DNA of 64,000 bases from Taenia hydatigena (GCA_036345935.2 JADWOT020001416.1:85404-149403); one strand, 5' to 3'; shown: positions 36,030 to 49,029, counted from the first letter of the stretch. The notes: a model not told the origin generated them from the letters alone. A program made the numbers and translations.

Positions 36030-36635
36030 GCAAGTATACACACTGTGAAATTGGCTATCGGACACGAGATCATCATCTTCCATAATTGTGAATGATCCAA
36101 CCAATAGGTTTGGCCATTTATATGCTGCGTCAGAGGGGAAGGACGTAGAATTTGGAGCGAAATCCATTCAGTACCCATTTTTGGCACTTGAGTAGGCAGA
36201 TGCGGTGGAAAAAAGGAGATCCAAATTGAGTTAATTGGCCCCGTCGTTGGCCTGCAATGCGCCAGGACCATTTCAATCAGGCACCAGGTAAAAGCCAAGG
36301 AACTTGATAAAGCCCTTAGGTCCTTTGCGAATTTTTGTAACTTATCTCAAACACAATTGTTGGGAACGTTCAGATATCATAGCGACAGCATATCACAATT
36401 TTATCCCGATGGTGATTAGGACAATTAAATTTCTTCTCCAATGTCACTTACCATTTTTTCGTTACAGTCATGACTGCTAGCCAAGTCGTATTCTAGCAGG
36501 TTGGCGTAAATCAAACAGAATTATGAAGCGGAAAACATCTATTTAAGTAGATCAAAAGTGCTGGAGTAATTCGCAGTTAAGCTAAGAATTCTGCTGTCGA
36601 CACAATTTAGCAATTCATTTACATGCAGACGGTGG
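36030..36635. repeat. dispersed repeat family B, copy 2
   Basis: Second copy of the segment at 29230-29815, same orientation, with the same order of conserved blocks. The middle part (about 36180-36300) aligns poorly, suggesting an insertion or deletion. Confidence 0.85.
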
Positions 36636-39600
36636 ATTGTTGAAGTGCGAAATGCAGGAGCAGAGACACACTTCTCCATTATTTTACCTTAAACAGTAAG
36701 TTCATTAAGTCAATAGCCAAACATAAGCATTCAATATATGGAGTTAACACCATGTGGGAATAGTGGTATTTAAGCTCCGTAAAATTCCGAATTTTCATCT
36801 CTCGCTTTTTCATGTCAACAACACATATCATCACCCCTCTCTTTGTCCATGGTCTCCCCTTAATCCCCACCAACTTTCGCTCATTTTGACTTCTCTCCTT
36901 TCCTTCCTTCACTCCATTCCGCCTCACATGCCCCTATCCTTCCATTACTCCCTTACTTACTGGTCCCCTCCCTCATTTATCCGATTGCCTATTTACTAGC
37001 CCATCCCTCCTGCTTTTCTCATTTAATATGCCAGCACACACACGCGCACATGGCACTTTCCTCTATTTCGCATTCTTTCATTCTTGCCAAATCATAGCAC
37101 CTGCACTTCCTCAATCCCCATTCTCTGAACATTATCACTAAACGCAATAAAAATGCACTTGTTTGCGCATTTGTCACTGGAATGTTGGCATCAGCACTCC
37201 AGGAAACGCAAATATCAGCGGATTCGTGGGGCCGCGGCTCATGACAGCGACGCCACCACGACCACCAGATCTGCTGCCACCAACATTAACTCTATCACCT
37301 CAACTTGTTTTACTCAATTAAGTGTAGTAGCATGCGCAACATATTCCACGCATTGGAGGGCAGCGAAGAGGATAGATGCAAAGGCGTTTCATTGTGTGTG
37401 ATGCCAGAAATGCATAGAGAAGGAGGTAGATGGGTTGAAGCAGGGACGAAATGAAGAGAATCGTGGACAGGTGGAGTGCAATGGAACGCACCAGTGACGC
37501 AGCATGTACTGCAGCCGTCACCGGTGCTCGAGCTAACCCGGCATGATGCAGCATAACCTCATGGTGTGAAAAATTTCATAGGTCACCACGTCGTGCAATC
37601 ACTAGCGTTCGTAGCATCAGTTGGATAGGCATGATATGATTTTTGGGCGGAGATTAAACATCCGCAGAGAAACACTAACCCTTCGTAACTACACTGCTAA
37701 GATCTGGTTCATATGGGATAAAATGCGCTTAGCGAATTTTTCCTACATTTGGTCAAGTGTGGGTCTAACCACGAAATGTGCTGCAGCGAAATCTCATCGG
37801 TCGCGTGCATATGCAACCCTTCGAATCGTGGAGGTATCTTCGGTGCTGGACTGTTTGTAGTGTATTTCAGGTCTACGGATCCGTTCTGGAAAACAAATGC
37901 TCATCTTGCGAGTGGCTCTTATTCTCTGAGCGAATAGTCATGCACTCAATTTAAGGCGCTTTTTTTGCATTTAATGCTGCTTTTTCATGCTGTCATTGTT
38001 GCTTGTAAGGTTGGATTTTTACTAAATCAGTGAGCTAACAAGGTGAAATTGCGACCATTTATAATGCGCTAAAATGACTGCTGCGCAATAAACGAAGATA
38101 ATTTTTTAGATTTTTGACGTATTTTAGAAGAAGATGGTTTACTGAATGCCTTGTTATGTTTGTGGTTGAAATGAGGCTACGCACGTAAGTCACCATACCC
38201 CATGGAAACCGATAGGAAATTCAATAGTGTTCTACGTAAAAATGAACACGGTTTTCTTTCAGCGTTCATAAATGGTTCGCATTTAGTTTCGGTGAAATCG
38301 ATCGGAATAAATGGGGCGTGAGAAATGCGGTTCTCATTGGTCTGCTCTTCATAGATTGAGATCACAGTCATTTGTTCTCGGCTAATTTGTGGGAAAGAAG
38401 AGTCAGTAATGAATGATTGTATTTTTTTGGATTTATGAGCGTGGATTAAGCTGGTCCGACTTATCAGCACCACTGGTGTCATTATTGTAGACAAGACAAT
38501 CACTGGGGTATTGTGAGGGGGATCTTCCGTCAAACATGACAGCTGTGAACGTATTGAGCAGTCGTTCTGCAGCTGCTGCTTGGAGCATCGTGCTTTAATT
38601 GATCAGAACTGAGGTCCTGTTTGTCCTATCATTCTTTTCGTTGCCTTTATTCTAGTCTGTGGCTCATTCAAGGGCAGAAATCATACCTATCACTTTTGTG
38701 CTGATTAATTTACTCATATAATTGTTGCACCCTACTTACCAAGGAAACCACTTCCTACAGCACGTTAGATTTTTGTTTTAAAAAAGATATCGCTTCAATA
38801 CAATAGCACAGTGACTCGTAGCTTTTGCATTTGTGAACGCCTACATCTGTAACATAGTGTAACACAGATGACTGATCTGTCCCAAACTTTGGCCGCTTCA
38901 AAAGTCAAAGTCTCCTACCAAAGGACAACTTGGCACATTGGCCACAATGCTATCTGATCCCATTTCGGAAATGTACTGACTTTCGACGTCAGTGGGCTCC
39001 GTTTTACGATCTCGGGGAGGAAAAATCAGATGCCCACGCAGTCCATTAGCTAGCTGCTCCGGCCACACCCAACTGTCCTCTAAATAATTTCCATGATTGG
39101 CTCTGCTACCTTCATAATGTCTATCCCTGTACTATATCGTTCTTGAATAAAATTATGTAGTGCGCCAAATGCTGGATTATCCATTTATAGGAACATTTAA
39201 ACTATCATTAGGTATGCATTCCTTATGTCAGTCTCATTTTCAGGAAACTTAAAGATAACGAATATGTTGCGGTGGCTGCACATGTAGACAACCACATCAA
39301 TCCCAAAAATCACAGTTGGACCGGATACCGCTTTAATGATAAATGATCTATTCTTTCTTCCTAATGTTAGTAGGACTCTAAGCAAATTCTCAAACAGATG
39401 ATTCCAGCCGACTGTTATCAATGGGATTTCTAAGCAAACATCTTTGTGAGGCCGTTTTTGCTGACATCCGTGTCCCTTTAATGGCTTTTAAAAATGTCCT
39501 TTGATTTTAGGGCATCCCCTAGGCATTTCCTTAGGTTGATGAATAGATTTCCGGCATGACTGCAGTAAAACGGTGAAAAGTGAGTCTTTTTGGTCTCTAA

Positions 39601-40067
39601 TGAATCCGTCTCCATTGATACTCACGTGCTGATATCAGCAAATGTAATATCCTAAGTTTATCAAACCGTGCCTCTAACTGCAATGCGGAAGCTCATATGA
39701 TCGTAATAATTATCGACAAGTCAAGCCACCAGCTTCTCCTTAATTCTTGCTTTGTCTTCTCCACCTCCTTCCCATCTTCATTTGTATGCGCAGCTCCACC
39801 ATTGTCCCAGTAGGTAACCTGCCGTATTTCACTTAACAAGGTAAGACTTTTGATAGCGTCCTTAATTTTGTCGCCCTCTAAAACTCTTGTTTTTTTCTAA
39901 AAGCCGGTTCTTGCATGATTAGCTGGAATTCGTGGCTGTGAGTACAAGTAACGCAGTGCCTCAGCACTGTGCAAAGGCATCTGACTGTAGACCTTCCTCA
40001 TTCTTTGCTTTGCTTCTCCTCTGTAGGCATCTCGAATTTGCCTCGCACTCAACTATTCATTTGTCTG
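36636..40067. other. no supported gene; pyrimidine-rich stretch at 36.8-37.1 kb
   Basis: The plus strand is C/T-rich at about 36780-37100, similar in style to parts of repeat family A, but no clear copy can be delimited. No protein is supported. Confidence 0.45.
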
Positions 40068-40550
40068 TTATAGCCGAACAATCATGATGTCTCCTCCCCA
40101 CCAGCCAGGTACAATCACTGCCACTGTACTCCCTGGTGCAAGGCAACAATTGGTCCTGGCACCTTTGCTCGCTCTATTACAATGGCAAAAAGTGATCACT
40201 AGTGTCTCTAATGGATCATATCTCGCACTGTCCTTGCTGTTTCTAAATCTCTGATAGGCGTTCTTACAAAAGAGAATCATCAAGGGCAAAAGGACGAGGA
40301 CCTCTATCATCAAGAGGGCAGCGTATGTAAGCAAAAGCACATTAGCATTGGTGATTCTCCTCATTCTCTTCTGCTCCCACAGAATGCACAAGGATGCACA
40401 AAACTTTGCCGAGGCAAAAAATTTCGAAGACAAGTTATGACTGCTCTCGCATAATGACCTGAAGGGGATGCTGTAAAAGCGCACACCGGATGGCACTGAA
40501 GGCCACCGCGAGACACTTGCTTTTAATTGATTGACTTGTGTCAGATTCAA
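40068..40550 (-). pseudogene. possible tetraspanin-like relic
   Basis: An open minus-strand frame of 160 codons contains a hydrophobic helix NANVLLLTYAALLMIEVLVL ... MILF of the kind seen in tetraspanin membrane segments. It is preceded by a Cys-rich ILWEQKRMR loop and followed by DPLETLVITFCHC and, further on, NCC. Tetraspanins have a Cys-Cys-Gly motif and a later Cys-Cys in the large loop; here C-H-C replaces C-C-G. An internal acceptor-like GGGAGCAG and a GTAAGA are also present, so it may be an exon. The similarity is by eye and weak; chance remains possible. Confidence 0.25.
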
Positions 40551-40699
40551 ATTGGTTAATCACAGAACAAACCGTCAGCCATACTGTTCTAAGTGTCGCA
40601 TCTTCATCAATTCTTAATCCCACTTTACCGCGCTGGTGTTCTTGCCACTCCGTTATTCGTTAACACTTCTGTCGCAACCCTCTCCATCTCCTCGTCACT

Positions 40700-41530
40700 C
40701 TACATCATTCACTCCCCTGTCTTAGACACGTCGAAAGGGCCATTAGGACGATTTCCCTAAGGCGTAACCATATATCTAGGTGAGTGGACAGCTGAGTAAG
40801 TTGTAGGACAATGCGGCAGGAAGGAGGGAAGGAATAAAGAACGCTGCACCACATCACTGTGCGAAATAATCCTACAGTGCCCATTCGCAATCCTCTTTTG
40901 TCCACCTACGTCCTAACTCCCTTCAATTTAGCGGCTCCTCATCTCTTCGCCTCTATCTTAACCGTTCCTCTGTCTCATTCAGCTGACCGCTCATGTTGCC
41001 AAGCTCCAATCGAAGAAACGCATAGACCATCATTCTCTTTCGCAATGCAAAAAAAATTATTTATTCCAAGCATAGGATTAAGAATGCACATCAAAAATGC
41101 GTCTTAGTTACCTCAATAGCAATCTTTAGTGGCAGGTTACCGATTTCTTATTTATTCTGTATGCTCCGTCCCCATAGGCGCCTTGTATGTTTCCATTGGA
41201 GTCAGCCTTAGTCTCCGACTGGTCAGCTTTACAGAAATCCATTCCATGTAAAATTGAGATCATCTCTTTCTTTCTCGCAGATATTAGGAATCAAGAAAGA
41301 CACATAAGATGTGGGTCTGATGACGTCTTTGAAATGAGTGGAAAGGATCCCTCCTGTCTACGCCTCTCTTCTCATGCCCCATGTCAACGCATCGTCAGTG
41401 AGTGCCTCCTTCGTCTCCTAATGCGTTCCGTACGCTCACCCATATTGCAACCCGCAGAAAACAAATTGTCCTTACATGGCATGAGGTTTTTGCCAGTTCC
41501 ATTGGTCGTGTCTACTTCAGTTTAAAATAG
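40700..41530 (-). repeat. repeat family A, copy 1 (inverted)
   Basis: Its plus strand matches the reverse complement of 42300-43400. For example TTTCTCGCAGATATTAGG followed by ATCAAGAAAGACACATAAG corresponds to the minus strand of 42470-42550, and GGTCTGATGACGTCTTTGAAA recurs in the copies at 42.5 and 59.0 kb. It faces copy 2 head to head across about 0.6 kb. Confidence 0.75.
40718..40783 (+). pseudogene. decayed C2H2-finger-like sequence in family A copy 1
   Basis: The frame reads CLRHVERAIRTISLRRNHISR then TGA. It aligns with the better preserved finger of copy 3 (CVACGNAF ... RHLSRW). The second Cys and last His are absent, so it could not bind zinc. Confidence 0.35.
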
Positions 41531-42120
41531 CACAGGCAATGGAGAGGCCGTGTGAAGGAAAAATGTAATAAAAGGCAATGGAGTAAGCTGGTAGGTGAGC
41601 AATGAGTTAGGGTCAAATGGGCATCCAGCTAGCCACTTGACGAACGAACAAAGGAGGCCCTACTCTACCCAGAACGGAACTGTTGATTTGGTCGGCTAAA
41701 AGAACAAGTTGGGAGGAGAGGTTAGGCACACTCGTATGTTCCTACCAATTAAGGCGACTCTCTAAAAGGATGGAAATAAAAGTGAACGAAAGCATGCACA
41801 CAAACTTGGGTAAACAGACAAACAGGCGCAAAAATGCATAATAGGAACAAGCAAGCGGTTTGGAGCGGGAAACACATTCTAGCACGTTATTGTGAGGCGG
41901 CATGTAAAGGCATTCTATACAAGGAGAATAAAAGGATCAAGCAGCAAGGTGGGCAGGTAGAATTTTTTCCGGTCCTCAAATCACAAAGTGAGGAATAGGA
42001 GCAATGTGCTCATCTTCGCTCAGAAGAGGTAAGTAAAGGAGTAGGAGGTGAAATTGAGACTAGCGTGGCCTGGGTTATAAGTCGATGTATCATTTAATCA
42101 TGCCATAATCACGAGTGAGA

Positions 42121-43620
42121 CTAGTGAGGAGGCAATAAGAGGCTCTCAAGGAGGGCGCTGGCAGATGATGTAGTAGAAGTAGCAGGCAGGGAAGAATTAT
42201 CTGGATTCAAAGGAGGGGAATGTGAGAGAAGCGTAGGAGAGACGGAGGAGCGAGATTTTCTTGTGCCAACAAAGTTAAAAAATAAAGGCAATGAAATATA
42301 ATGTGAGTGTGCACGCTCCTCTTTTCCGGTCGAGTTAAATGCGTGGAGAGCAGATCGCAAGTAAAAATGTGATGGACAATAACTAGGAGCCTATTTAGCT
42401 TAATGGAAAACGAAGGAGATGCTCAGCAAAGATGTGCTAAAGTGCGGCAATAGAAGGGAGACCAATTCTTTGCCCATTTTAAAGAAATCATCAGACCTGC
42501 TTCATACATGTGTGCCTTGATCCCCAATATCTGCGAAAAAGAAAAATTAGACCTCAGTTCACATGACATAGAGCTGCGTCAACCCTATTGGGTGGGCCAA
42601 ATTAGAGTGCAGAATTTGACTTCAATGGCAATGCGTAAGGCGCCTTTAAGGATGCGGCATGGAAAATAGGTCAAATAGCCTTGTCCACCACCTTCTTTCC
42701 TATTTTATCCAGATCTGCCATAATCTAGTCTAGGTGGCTAAGCCAGTCTGTTCTGAATTTAGACCAGTGTAGTCAGACCCAGTTAAGTTCAGTCTTGCGT
42801 ACTGTGCTACAATGTTTAAGAAGGTCTCATGGTGCTGCTGCTCATTTAGTGATTTAAGCCCGTATTTAGAAGATGAAAGGTGAGAGCGGTAGAGGAGTCG
42901 TAAGGTAGAGTAGAAATTAGCTAGAGAACTCCGTAACTCACTCAGGTGGTTTGCTGTTGAGGTGACAAAGATTCATTTCTAAAGCGTATTTTTGATTCTA
43001 TGCTTGGACGAATTATTGCCTTGATTTAATTAAGGCAGAAATTTGTGCACGCGATTTCTTCCATGGGAGCAAAGAAGCATGAATGTTCCACTGGAAAGGA
43101 CGAAGGAAAGCTTGAAATGGAGGTCAAGAGGTGAGAAGCCGTAGATATGGAAGGAGAGAGGTTGAGAAAGAAGAAAGGCAGATTGAAAATTGGCATCGTA
43201 AGATGATTCCGCACGGTGCTCTGGTGCAGTAATCTTTATTTTCTCCCCCTTTTTTTCATTTTTTCCCAAATTCATCCACACATTCACTTACCTAGCCATG
43301 TGACTGTGTAAAATATGGCAGACTTGGCTCGATGGAGGAAATTTTTTAAACGACATACCTGAAGAGGAAAGGATGAGGGATCGGCAGCACAACTCACCTC
43401 CAAATTCCACGATATCTATCTATTTTGGCCCTCTGACGTCTATGGGAGTGACGGAAGAGACGGGTGAAAATACGATTAAAGGCGAGGATAAATGAATCAG
43501 GAGGAGGGCACTGACAAATAAATTAATAGTAGGGACGACATCGTGGCGAAGCAAAATGAGTAATAGCAGCGGTTCTAATCTGACACCTGTAAACCGATTA
43601 GCAGCGCGTGCCACGTGGTG
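42121..43620 (+). repeat. repeat family A, copy 2
   Basis: Collinear with 58620-59830: shared blocks include GAGAGAAGCGTA/GGAGAAGCGTAAA, GTCGAGTTAAATGC/GTTGAGTTGAATGC, CATCAGACC...TGTGTGCCTTGAT, GGGCCAAATTA, AGTCTTGCGTACTGTGCTAC and AAGCCGTAGATATGG. It is longer on the right, where it includes GGCCCTCTGACG, shared with copy 3. It has no terminal repeats I can see. Confidence 0.8.
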
Positions 43621-43929
43621 TCTCTTAGCGTCGTCTGGTGTGGGCTTCAGACAGCATCACTTGTAGGCGGTTTTGCAGGAGTGGAATTCATTTTGGTTTG
43701 TGCCTCCTCATTTTAGTTGAATTTATTCAATTATATTGCATGTAAAGGAGGTGAGAGAATAAGAATGACCACCGATGCTAATGTATTTTGAGTTAAATGC
43801 ACTGCTATATCGAGACTGCCTTTCCGCGCCCTTGTACTCCTTATACTTCTTTTTGGGACAACTGATTTTTGGACTTTTAGGAACGATTAGGGCAATGCGA
43901 GGCCGTAACTAAAAATTAACAAGTCACTC

Positions 43930-44760
43930 CTAGTAATTGCTGTGGAGCTAGCAAAGATGTGTTCGAAGCCAATTGTTGCCTTGCACCGGGTGTAGCAATG
44001 GCTTGGTGGTTCCCTTTCTGGTGGAGGGGAAGTAACATGGTTGGTTATCCAAAAGGGACGAAGGACTAGTTAGGTGAGGGGCGAAGATGAGACGTCTACA
44101 ATAATAAAGTGGAAAAGAGAATGAGGAAAACTCATTGTTGGGTGTCTCCACACCGTTCTGTGGCACTATGTTCTTTATTTTCTCCCCTCATTCTTTCGTT
44201 TGTTCTTGTATTTCTTCATACACCTGCTTTTGTGACCATCTGCTTAAATGGCGTATGTAGAATCCACTTTGTGGAAGGAATGCGTTTCCACAAGCGACAC
44301 ACTTAAAGTCGCGACCCATAAATTTACCTTTATAAGTGAAACACATTGGGATACCAGTTGTAATGGCGCTGAAATGGTGCATGCAAATGAGGAAAGGAGG
44401 AAGAGGACAAGAGGGAGCAGAGTCTAAGAAAGTTGTAGGGTAACTTCCCTCTACTCTCAGCTATGCTTTCTCTTTTGGCCCACTGACATTTTGAACGAGA
44501 GAGTTGGAAGATGGTGGTTTAGAGAGGGACTGAGAGGAGACGACACAGGCGGTTGGTGAAAAGTAGACCGAATCTAACCAGATAAAAACCGAAATTGAGG
44601 CAGTGGCCAATAACTGGATGGTGGAAAAACGATGTCGCGGGAGGCAAGGTGAGTGGTCGAAAGTGGTGAAACACGTAAGTCCATGTCCACTAAGTTTGAC
44701 GAAGGTAAAATTTAAGCCAGGGGAGACACTCAGCCTCCATCCAAAACCGTTAATCTGCAC
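43930..44760 (+). repeat. repeat family A, copy 3 (partial)
   Basis: It shares the right half of copy 2: CCGTTCTGTGGCACTATGTT followed by CTTTATTTTCTCCCC, the finger-like stretch, and GGCCCACTGAC at 44478. The left part of the family is missing. Confidence 0.7.
44236..44304 (-). pseudogene. C2H2-finger-like sequence in family A copy 3
   Basis: The minus strand encodes KCVACGNAFLPQSGF ... RHLSRW. It has the C-x2-C, the G-x-x-F turn and the first His of a C2H2 finger. The spacing is one residue long and the last His is Trp. It is the best kept of the family A fingers. Flanking frames are short. Confidence 0.45.
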
Positions 44761-46010
44761 TTAGATGCGGTTTTGATCGTGACTTTTACCACTAAGTGTA
44801 CAAAGCGTTCTAAGGTGGGAATTCTTTGTATGACCACTATTCAAGGCAGCATTGAAGTGCGCAAAAATGCTAGTTGGAAAATTCAACTCGACAGAATGCA
44901 ATTATGATTAGAAGCTGCAATGAGAGTTCTCATTAATGCCTAACAGACCTACCTTGTTGCTAGGTTGACCGCAATGCTGGAACTTTTGTACAGAGCTGGT
45001 CGGATTTAGATGGCAAGAAGGCGGTGCAGCTGGCTCATCGACCGACGGATTCAAGATAGGCTGTAATTCGCGTGCATTTGAGTGTTCAACTGCATGGGTA
45101 ATGTGTGCTTAGACTTCGCTCCTCAATATATTCAGCTATTGTTCCTGCCAAGCATGGAGAAGTGACGTCGAATGGATATCTCGAGGCTGTTGCCTTATTT
45201 TGTGACAAGTTCTGCCTCTAATGCTCTATATTCTATAGCATGACTGGATAAATTGATTAGAGATTTTGAAATAAGCTTGCTTTACCATTAACGGCTATTT
45301 AAATGCGCAAGTAAGCAAAAGAGGGGAAAGGAAACACCTAAGAAATCCCTGTGGTGCATCAGGTCTACGCATAATCGCAGTATCCTTGTATTACCACCAA
45401 AAAGATAAATTTTTAGCTACGAAGGATCAGTGAAGAGAAAATGAGAAGTAGAGTGAAGATCGTAACACGGAAGGGTGATAATCGGGAAGAGAAAGAAAGC
45501 AAAAGCAAGAGTGAAATGAGTAAATTATTTGCATAATGGCATTGATAAGAAGGAAACACAATGGTCTGAAGAAAACGAATAGTTTTAGCTCCACTAATTT
45601 GTCCATTTTTCCTAAAAAATGCACTACTCAATTTACATTCATCTACTTTCCTTTCTTATATTCCTCAGCCTTGCGTATCCGCTTTTACCGCTCAAGCCTA
45701 ATGCACTTGGGCTTTTTATTTGGTACGCAAACTCTTCTCCTTTCACGAATCCTCTACATTTTAAGCAACCAACTTTTTCTGCTAATGGGCTGGCAGGTCC
45801 ATCTGCGATTGCAACTACGACTAGTTCAAGAGCAACTTTTCCTAGCCTGTTGCCTTTTGCGATGTTTATAGCAGCAAATATTGCATATCAAAGAGGGATT
45901 GTCTTACCCCAGCAAAGGCTGTACAAAAAATTCACTGCCTTATGCTCCATGGACCCTTCGACAAAATGGAAGAAACCCTCATTGACGGCTAAAAATGAGG
46001 CGAAATCGCT

Positions 46011-46033
46011 ATTATTATTATTATTATTATTAT
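46011..46033. repeat. ATT microsatellite (about 7.5 units)
   Basis: Uninterrupted ATT repeats over 23 nt. Confidence 0.95.
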
Positions 46034-46437
46034 GTTTTTACCTATGGTATGCAATGTTCCAAAGTTCGGACGCCTAAGCATGTAATTGGTAGATGCACCA
46101 AAAAGTTGCGTCAATCGATTCGCAAAGACTGCTGGACGGCAACTGTGGCCTTGTATACGTTAACTGAGTGAGTAAATGAAACGAGTATAAGGCAGTAGTA
46201 GTATAAGCTGGTTATGACAAAGAACGATTGGTGTCTGACAGCGATCTGGTGCTCATAAAGTTTGTCTTCAAACATTAGTTTACATCCTGGAGGTTAACTT
46301 TAAGTTAGGCAAAAGAGGAATAAAAAATAAAGGCATAAATACGTAAACGAATAGATAAATAGCAGCTTGCACCAATGCAAGCACTTGTCATTTGCTTTCA
46401 TTGGTCTGCATTTGCCCTAAATAAAGCTTCCTATGAG

Positions 46438-46476
46438 AATTCGTCGACTGATCGCCTCATAAGAATTCGACGAATT
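46438..46476. repeat. hairpin with 10-bp arms
   Basis: AATTCGTCGA at 46438 and its reverse complement TCGACGAATT at 46467, separated by 19 nt. Confidence 0.85.
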
Positions 46477-47194
46477 TTTCATGCCATTGCTATCCTACAG
46501 GCGGCATTTTAACGGCGCCTAAAGTTCTTTTCGTAATTTATAATATTTTGGATAAATTACTTACTTTGCTCCCAAAATTTTCTTTTGAGAACACGCTATA
46601 AAGAGCATGTTAAATGAATACAAACGTAAGCATCAAGATTAGGTAAGTGTAGAACAAAAACAACAAAGACATCTGCACTTGATGAATTATTAAAAGTAAC
46701 TTTGTAATTTGGATTCCGAGCCTCAATTATTTGCTTGAAAAATTTGTGCACACACGTTGATCGTCACATAAGTGCAATTAAAATCAACAATACCTATAGG
46801 TCCCGATCCGTGATGCGTCAGCCTCCAATGTGTCGCCAATTTTTTCAACCAAATTATTATTGCAGATGAACCATTAGCTAAGTGAATAGATTAGCCTTTT
46901 TCACCTCTGTCATCATTACCACCATTAATATCGCTTTCATCACACTTCCAGTCCCATCACGTTGCATTATCAATCTCCTGTACCAAACTTGGCACTTGTA
47001 TTGCTAAATGATCAATTCAAATTCCAGACGATCGAATTACGGTGCAGATCTATATACTTGTGCTATTTGAGCTTACTTTTCCAAAACAGGTACTTAATCA
47101 TCAGTTATGTCCAAATTTAATTTTTAACACGGGAAATCTCATAGTCACCAGGACTCCAAAAAACAGCTAAGCATGAGATTAAAAAAGCTGCCGA

Positions 47195-48065
47195 AGAGCT
47201 GGAAAGTGGATCACAGCTATGCGCTTATGTTAGCTCGGTTCGCCCATCGAATTCATTCATACTACACTGCGGTCATTTCTAAATATCAAATGTCTTACGA
47301 TTGAACTGCACTTCACAGGTGCGGAAGTAACCTAAAATTCGATTAATAATCTTAATTATTTCTAGATTGGAGCAAAAGATATGACGCAGCTTGTTTAACA
47401 CGCATCCACTGCTTTTTCATCATAACACACTCTTTGCGCAGTAACAAGACATGATGCTATTGTTTAGAAGGAGACTCGCCTTCTCGGCACCCTAAAAAGC
47501 CATCAGCTGGTATCTTATTAGGGTCAGTTCTAAGTCAAAACAGAAAAAAACATAAAGCGCACTGTGCTTTAGCTGATTTGTTATTGTTTCACATGCGTGC
47601 AGTGATATAAACCACAGGTCAAAATCCAATTTTATTCAGATCTTTTCTACGGTGGTGAAACAGAGTGAGTAGCTCGTTAGTGATCAGATGTTTTTCTCAA
47701 AGCCGCTAAGTAATTTTGATTGGCCAGTATTTTAGATGTATTTTATGGGTATTTTTTTGCAGGAATTTACAATTAACAAGTTTGCCGCGCATTATTAACT
47801 AAATTTTCGGGTCTAAAGGGCAAAATCGAAATGTTTCATGTTTGGCTATTGCTAATTTACGCATGAGAAGAATGATAATAAACCACGAAATACAACCTAT
47901 TTTTACCTGAGATATGCGCAAAGTGATGCTATAGGCGAGATTCTGATTTTAAATCCATCGCTAGAGAGCCCATGCATGGTAAGTTATGCACCAGCCAGAG
48001 GCGACACATTCTTGTGGATTTGAAGACCAACAATGCCGTTTCCATGAAGCGCTCCATGGTAATTA
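47195..48065. repeat. segmental duplication family D, copy 1
   Basis: Collinear with 60958-61860. Landmarks: CTATGCGCTTATG/CTATGTGCTTATA, CATTTCTAAATATCAAATGT followed by CT in copy 1, GTTTCACATG(C/T)GTG, CCACAGGTCAAA/CCACCAGTCAAA, TTACCTGAGAT/TTACCTGGATT and AAGTTATGC/AAATTATGC. It is strongly diverged. Confidence 0.75.
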
Positions 48066-48690
48066 AGATATGTTTCTAAAAATATGAACCATTTCGCCAA
48101 AATCCATGATATTTTGGTGCCGTAAGTGATCCTATTTACCGACGAAGTGGAAAGCAGTTACCGCTAATGACCTTGGAAATGCTAAGCAAAATGATTAACT
48201 TAAAGACATGCTTCGCTTAACAGAATATACGATTTAGAGTAGACCTATGTCTTAGAATTTACAAGCATTATATGTATCTACTTTTCATATTAAACAGTAC
48301 GCGACGCATTCCATTTACAACGCATGGCCAAATGATTGTGTTTTTAAAAATTAGAATGCAAGCTAATCACTAGTTGCATGCATGCGTACAGATACAGTGT
48401 TTTTTTACCTATTTGCATTCCACTCCATTTTTTAAAAGGGTGTAACAACAACGTTTCTTACCCATTCTTCACAAACATCATAACTTCTTCAAATCCAGAC
48501 ATGGATCGTCCCTGCAGGCATAGCTCATATTAATCAGCGTTTTCCTAATGTCACATCACATCCGGATTTCCGCTCTGAACTGAACGGCCACACAGTTAGT
48601 CACTCTCTAGTGGGCTCTCCCTAAAAGCCCGTTCTGCTAGGAGTTGCAGGGTCCTAGCATACGCATCATCATCGTCGCCTGACCTTTAAC

Positions 48691-49029
48691 CGCGATGGAA
48701 AAATTCTTTGACCAGCGACTGCTCTCGCTGGTCAATGGCAAGTTGAGCCAACGTCTTGCAGCACTGGTCAAGGCCGGAGTCAGTAGAGACCCCCGATTCA
48801 ATCGCTACTGATAAAAGCGCTTGTCAAAAAGCATGGGGATTAGCGAGATTCTCTGCCACTGTGAATATAAGCGGATGTTTAACTTTACGACTTCCTCCCA
48901 CTCTCCAAAGTTCATGCCTATTTTGAAGTAAAGAAGGTCCGCCAACGCTGCCACCAGTATAGACGCCTCTTCCCTTCTTCTACTCTTACTAGGAGAAGAT
49001 TGGTTGCTTCTGGACAACTTTATTATAAG
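48691..49029. pseudogene. coding-like relic, strand unresolved, unknown protein
   Basis: On the minus strand a frame opens right after a CTTATTTCAG acceptor (49029) with REEASILVAALADLLYFKIG and FGEWEEVVKLNIR. After a one-step frameshift near 48825 it continues ESGVSTDSGLDQCC and AIDQREQSLVKEFF to a G|GTTAAA donor. On the plus strand ATG at 48694 opens MEKFFDQRLLSLVNGKL ... DPRFNRY. Both look protein-like and they mirror each other, so only one is real. I recognise neither. The minus reading is longer and splice-flanked. Confidence 0.35.

Larger units (their letters stand above)
44761..47194. other. no supported gene; short ATT microsatellite and a hairpin
   Basis: A 152-codon frame at 45619 is C/T-rich and ends in a Leu run encoded by the ATT/TTA microsatellite, so I do not accept it as a gene. 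The stretch 45420-45720 resembles family A in base composition only. Confidence 0.5.

Noticed and set aside
45619..46077. 152-codon plus-strand frame with hydrophobic N-terminus
   Set aside because: C/T-rich composition explains the open frame, the Leu run comes from an ATT microsatellite, and no motif or splice support exists.
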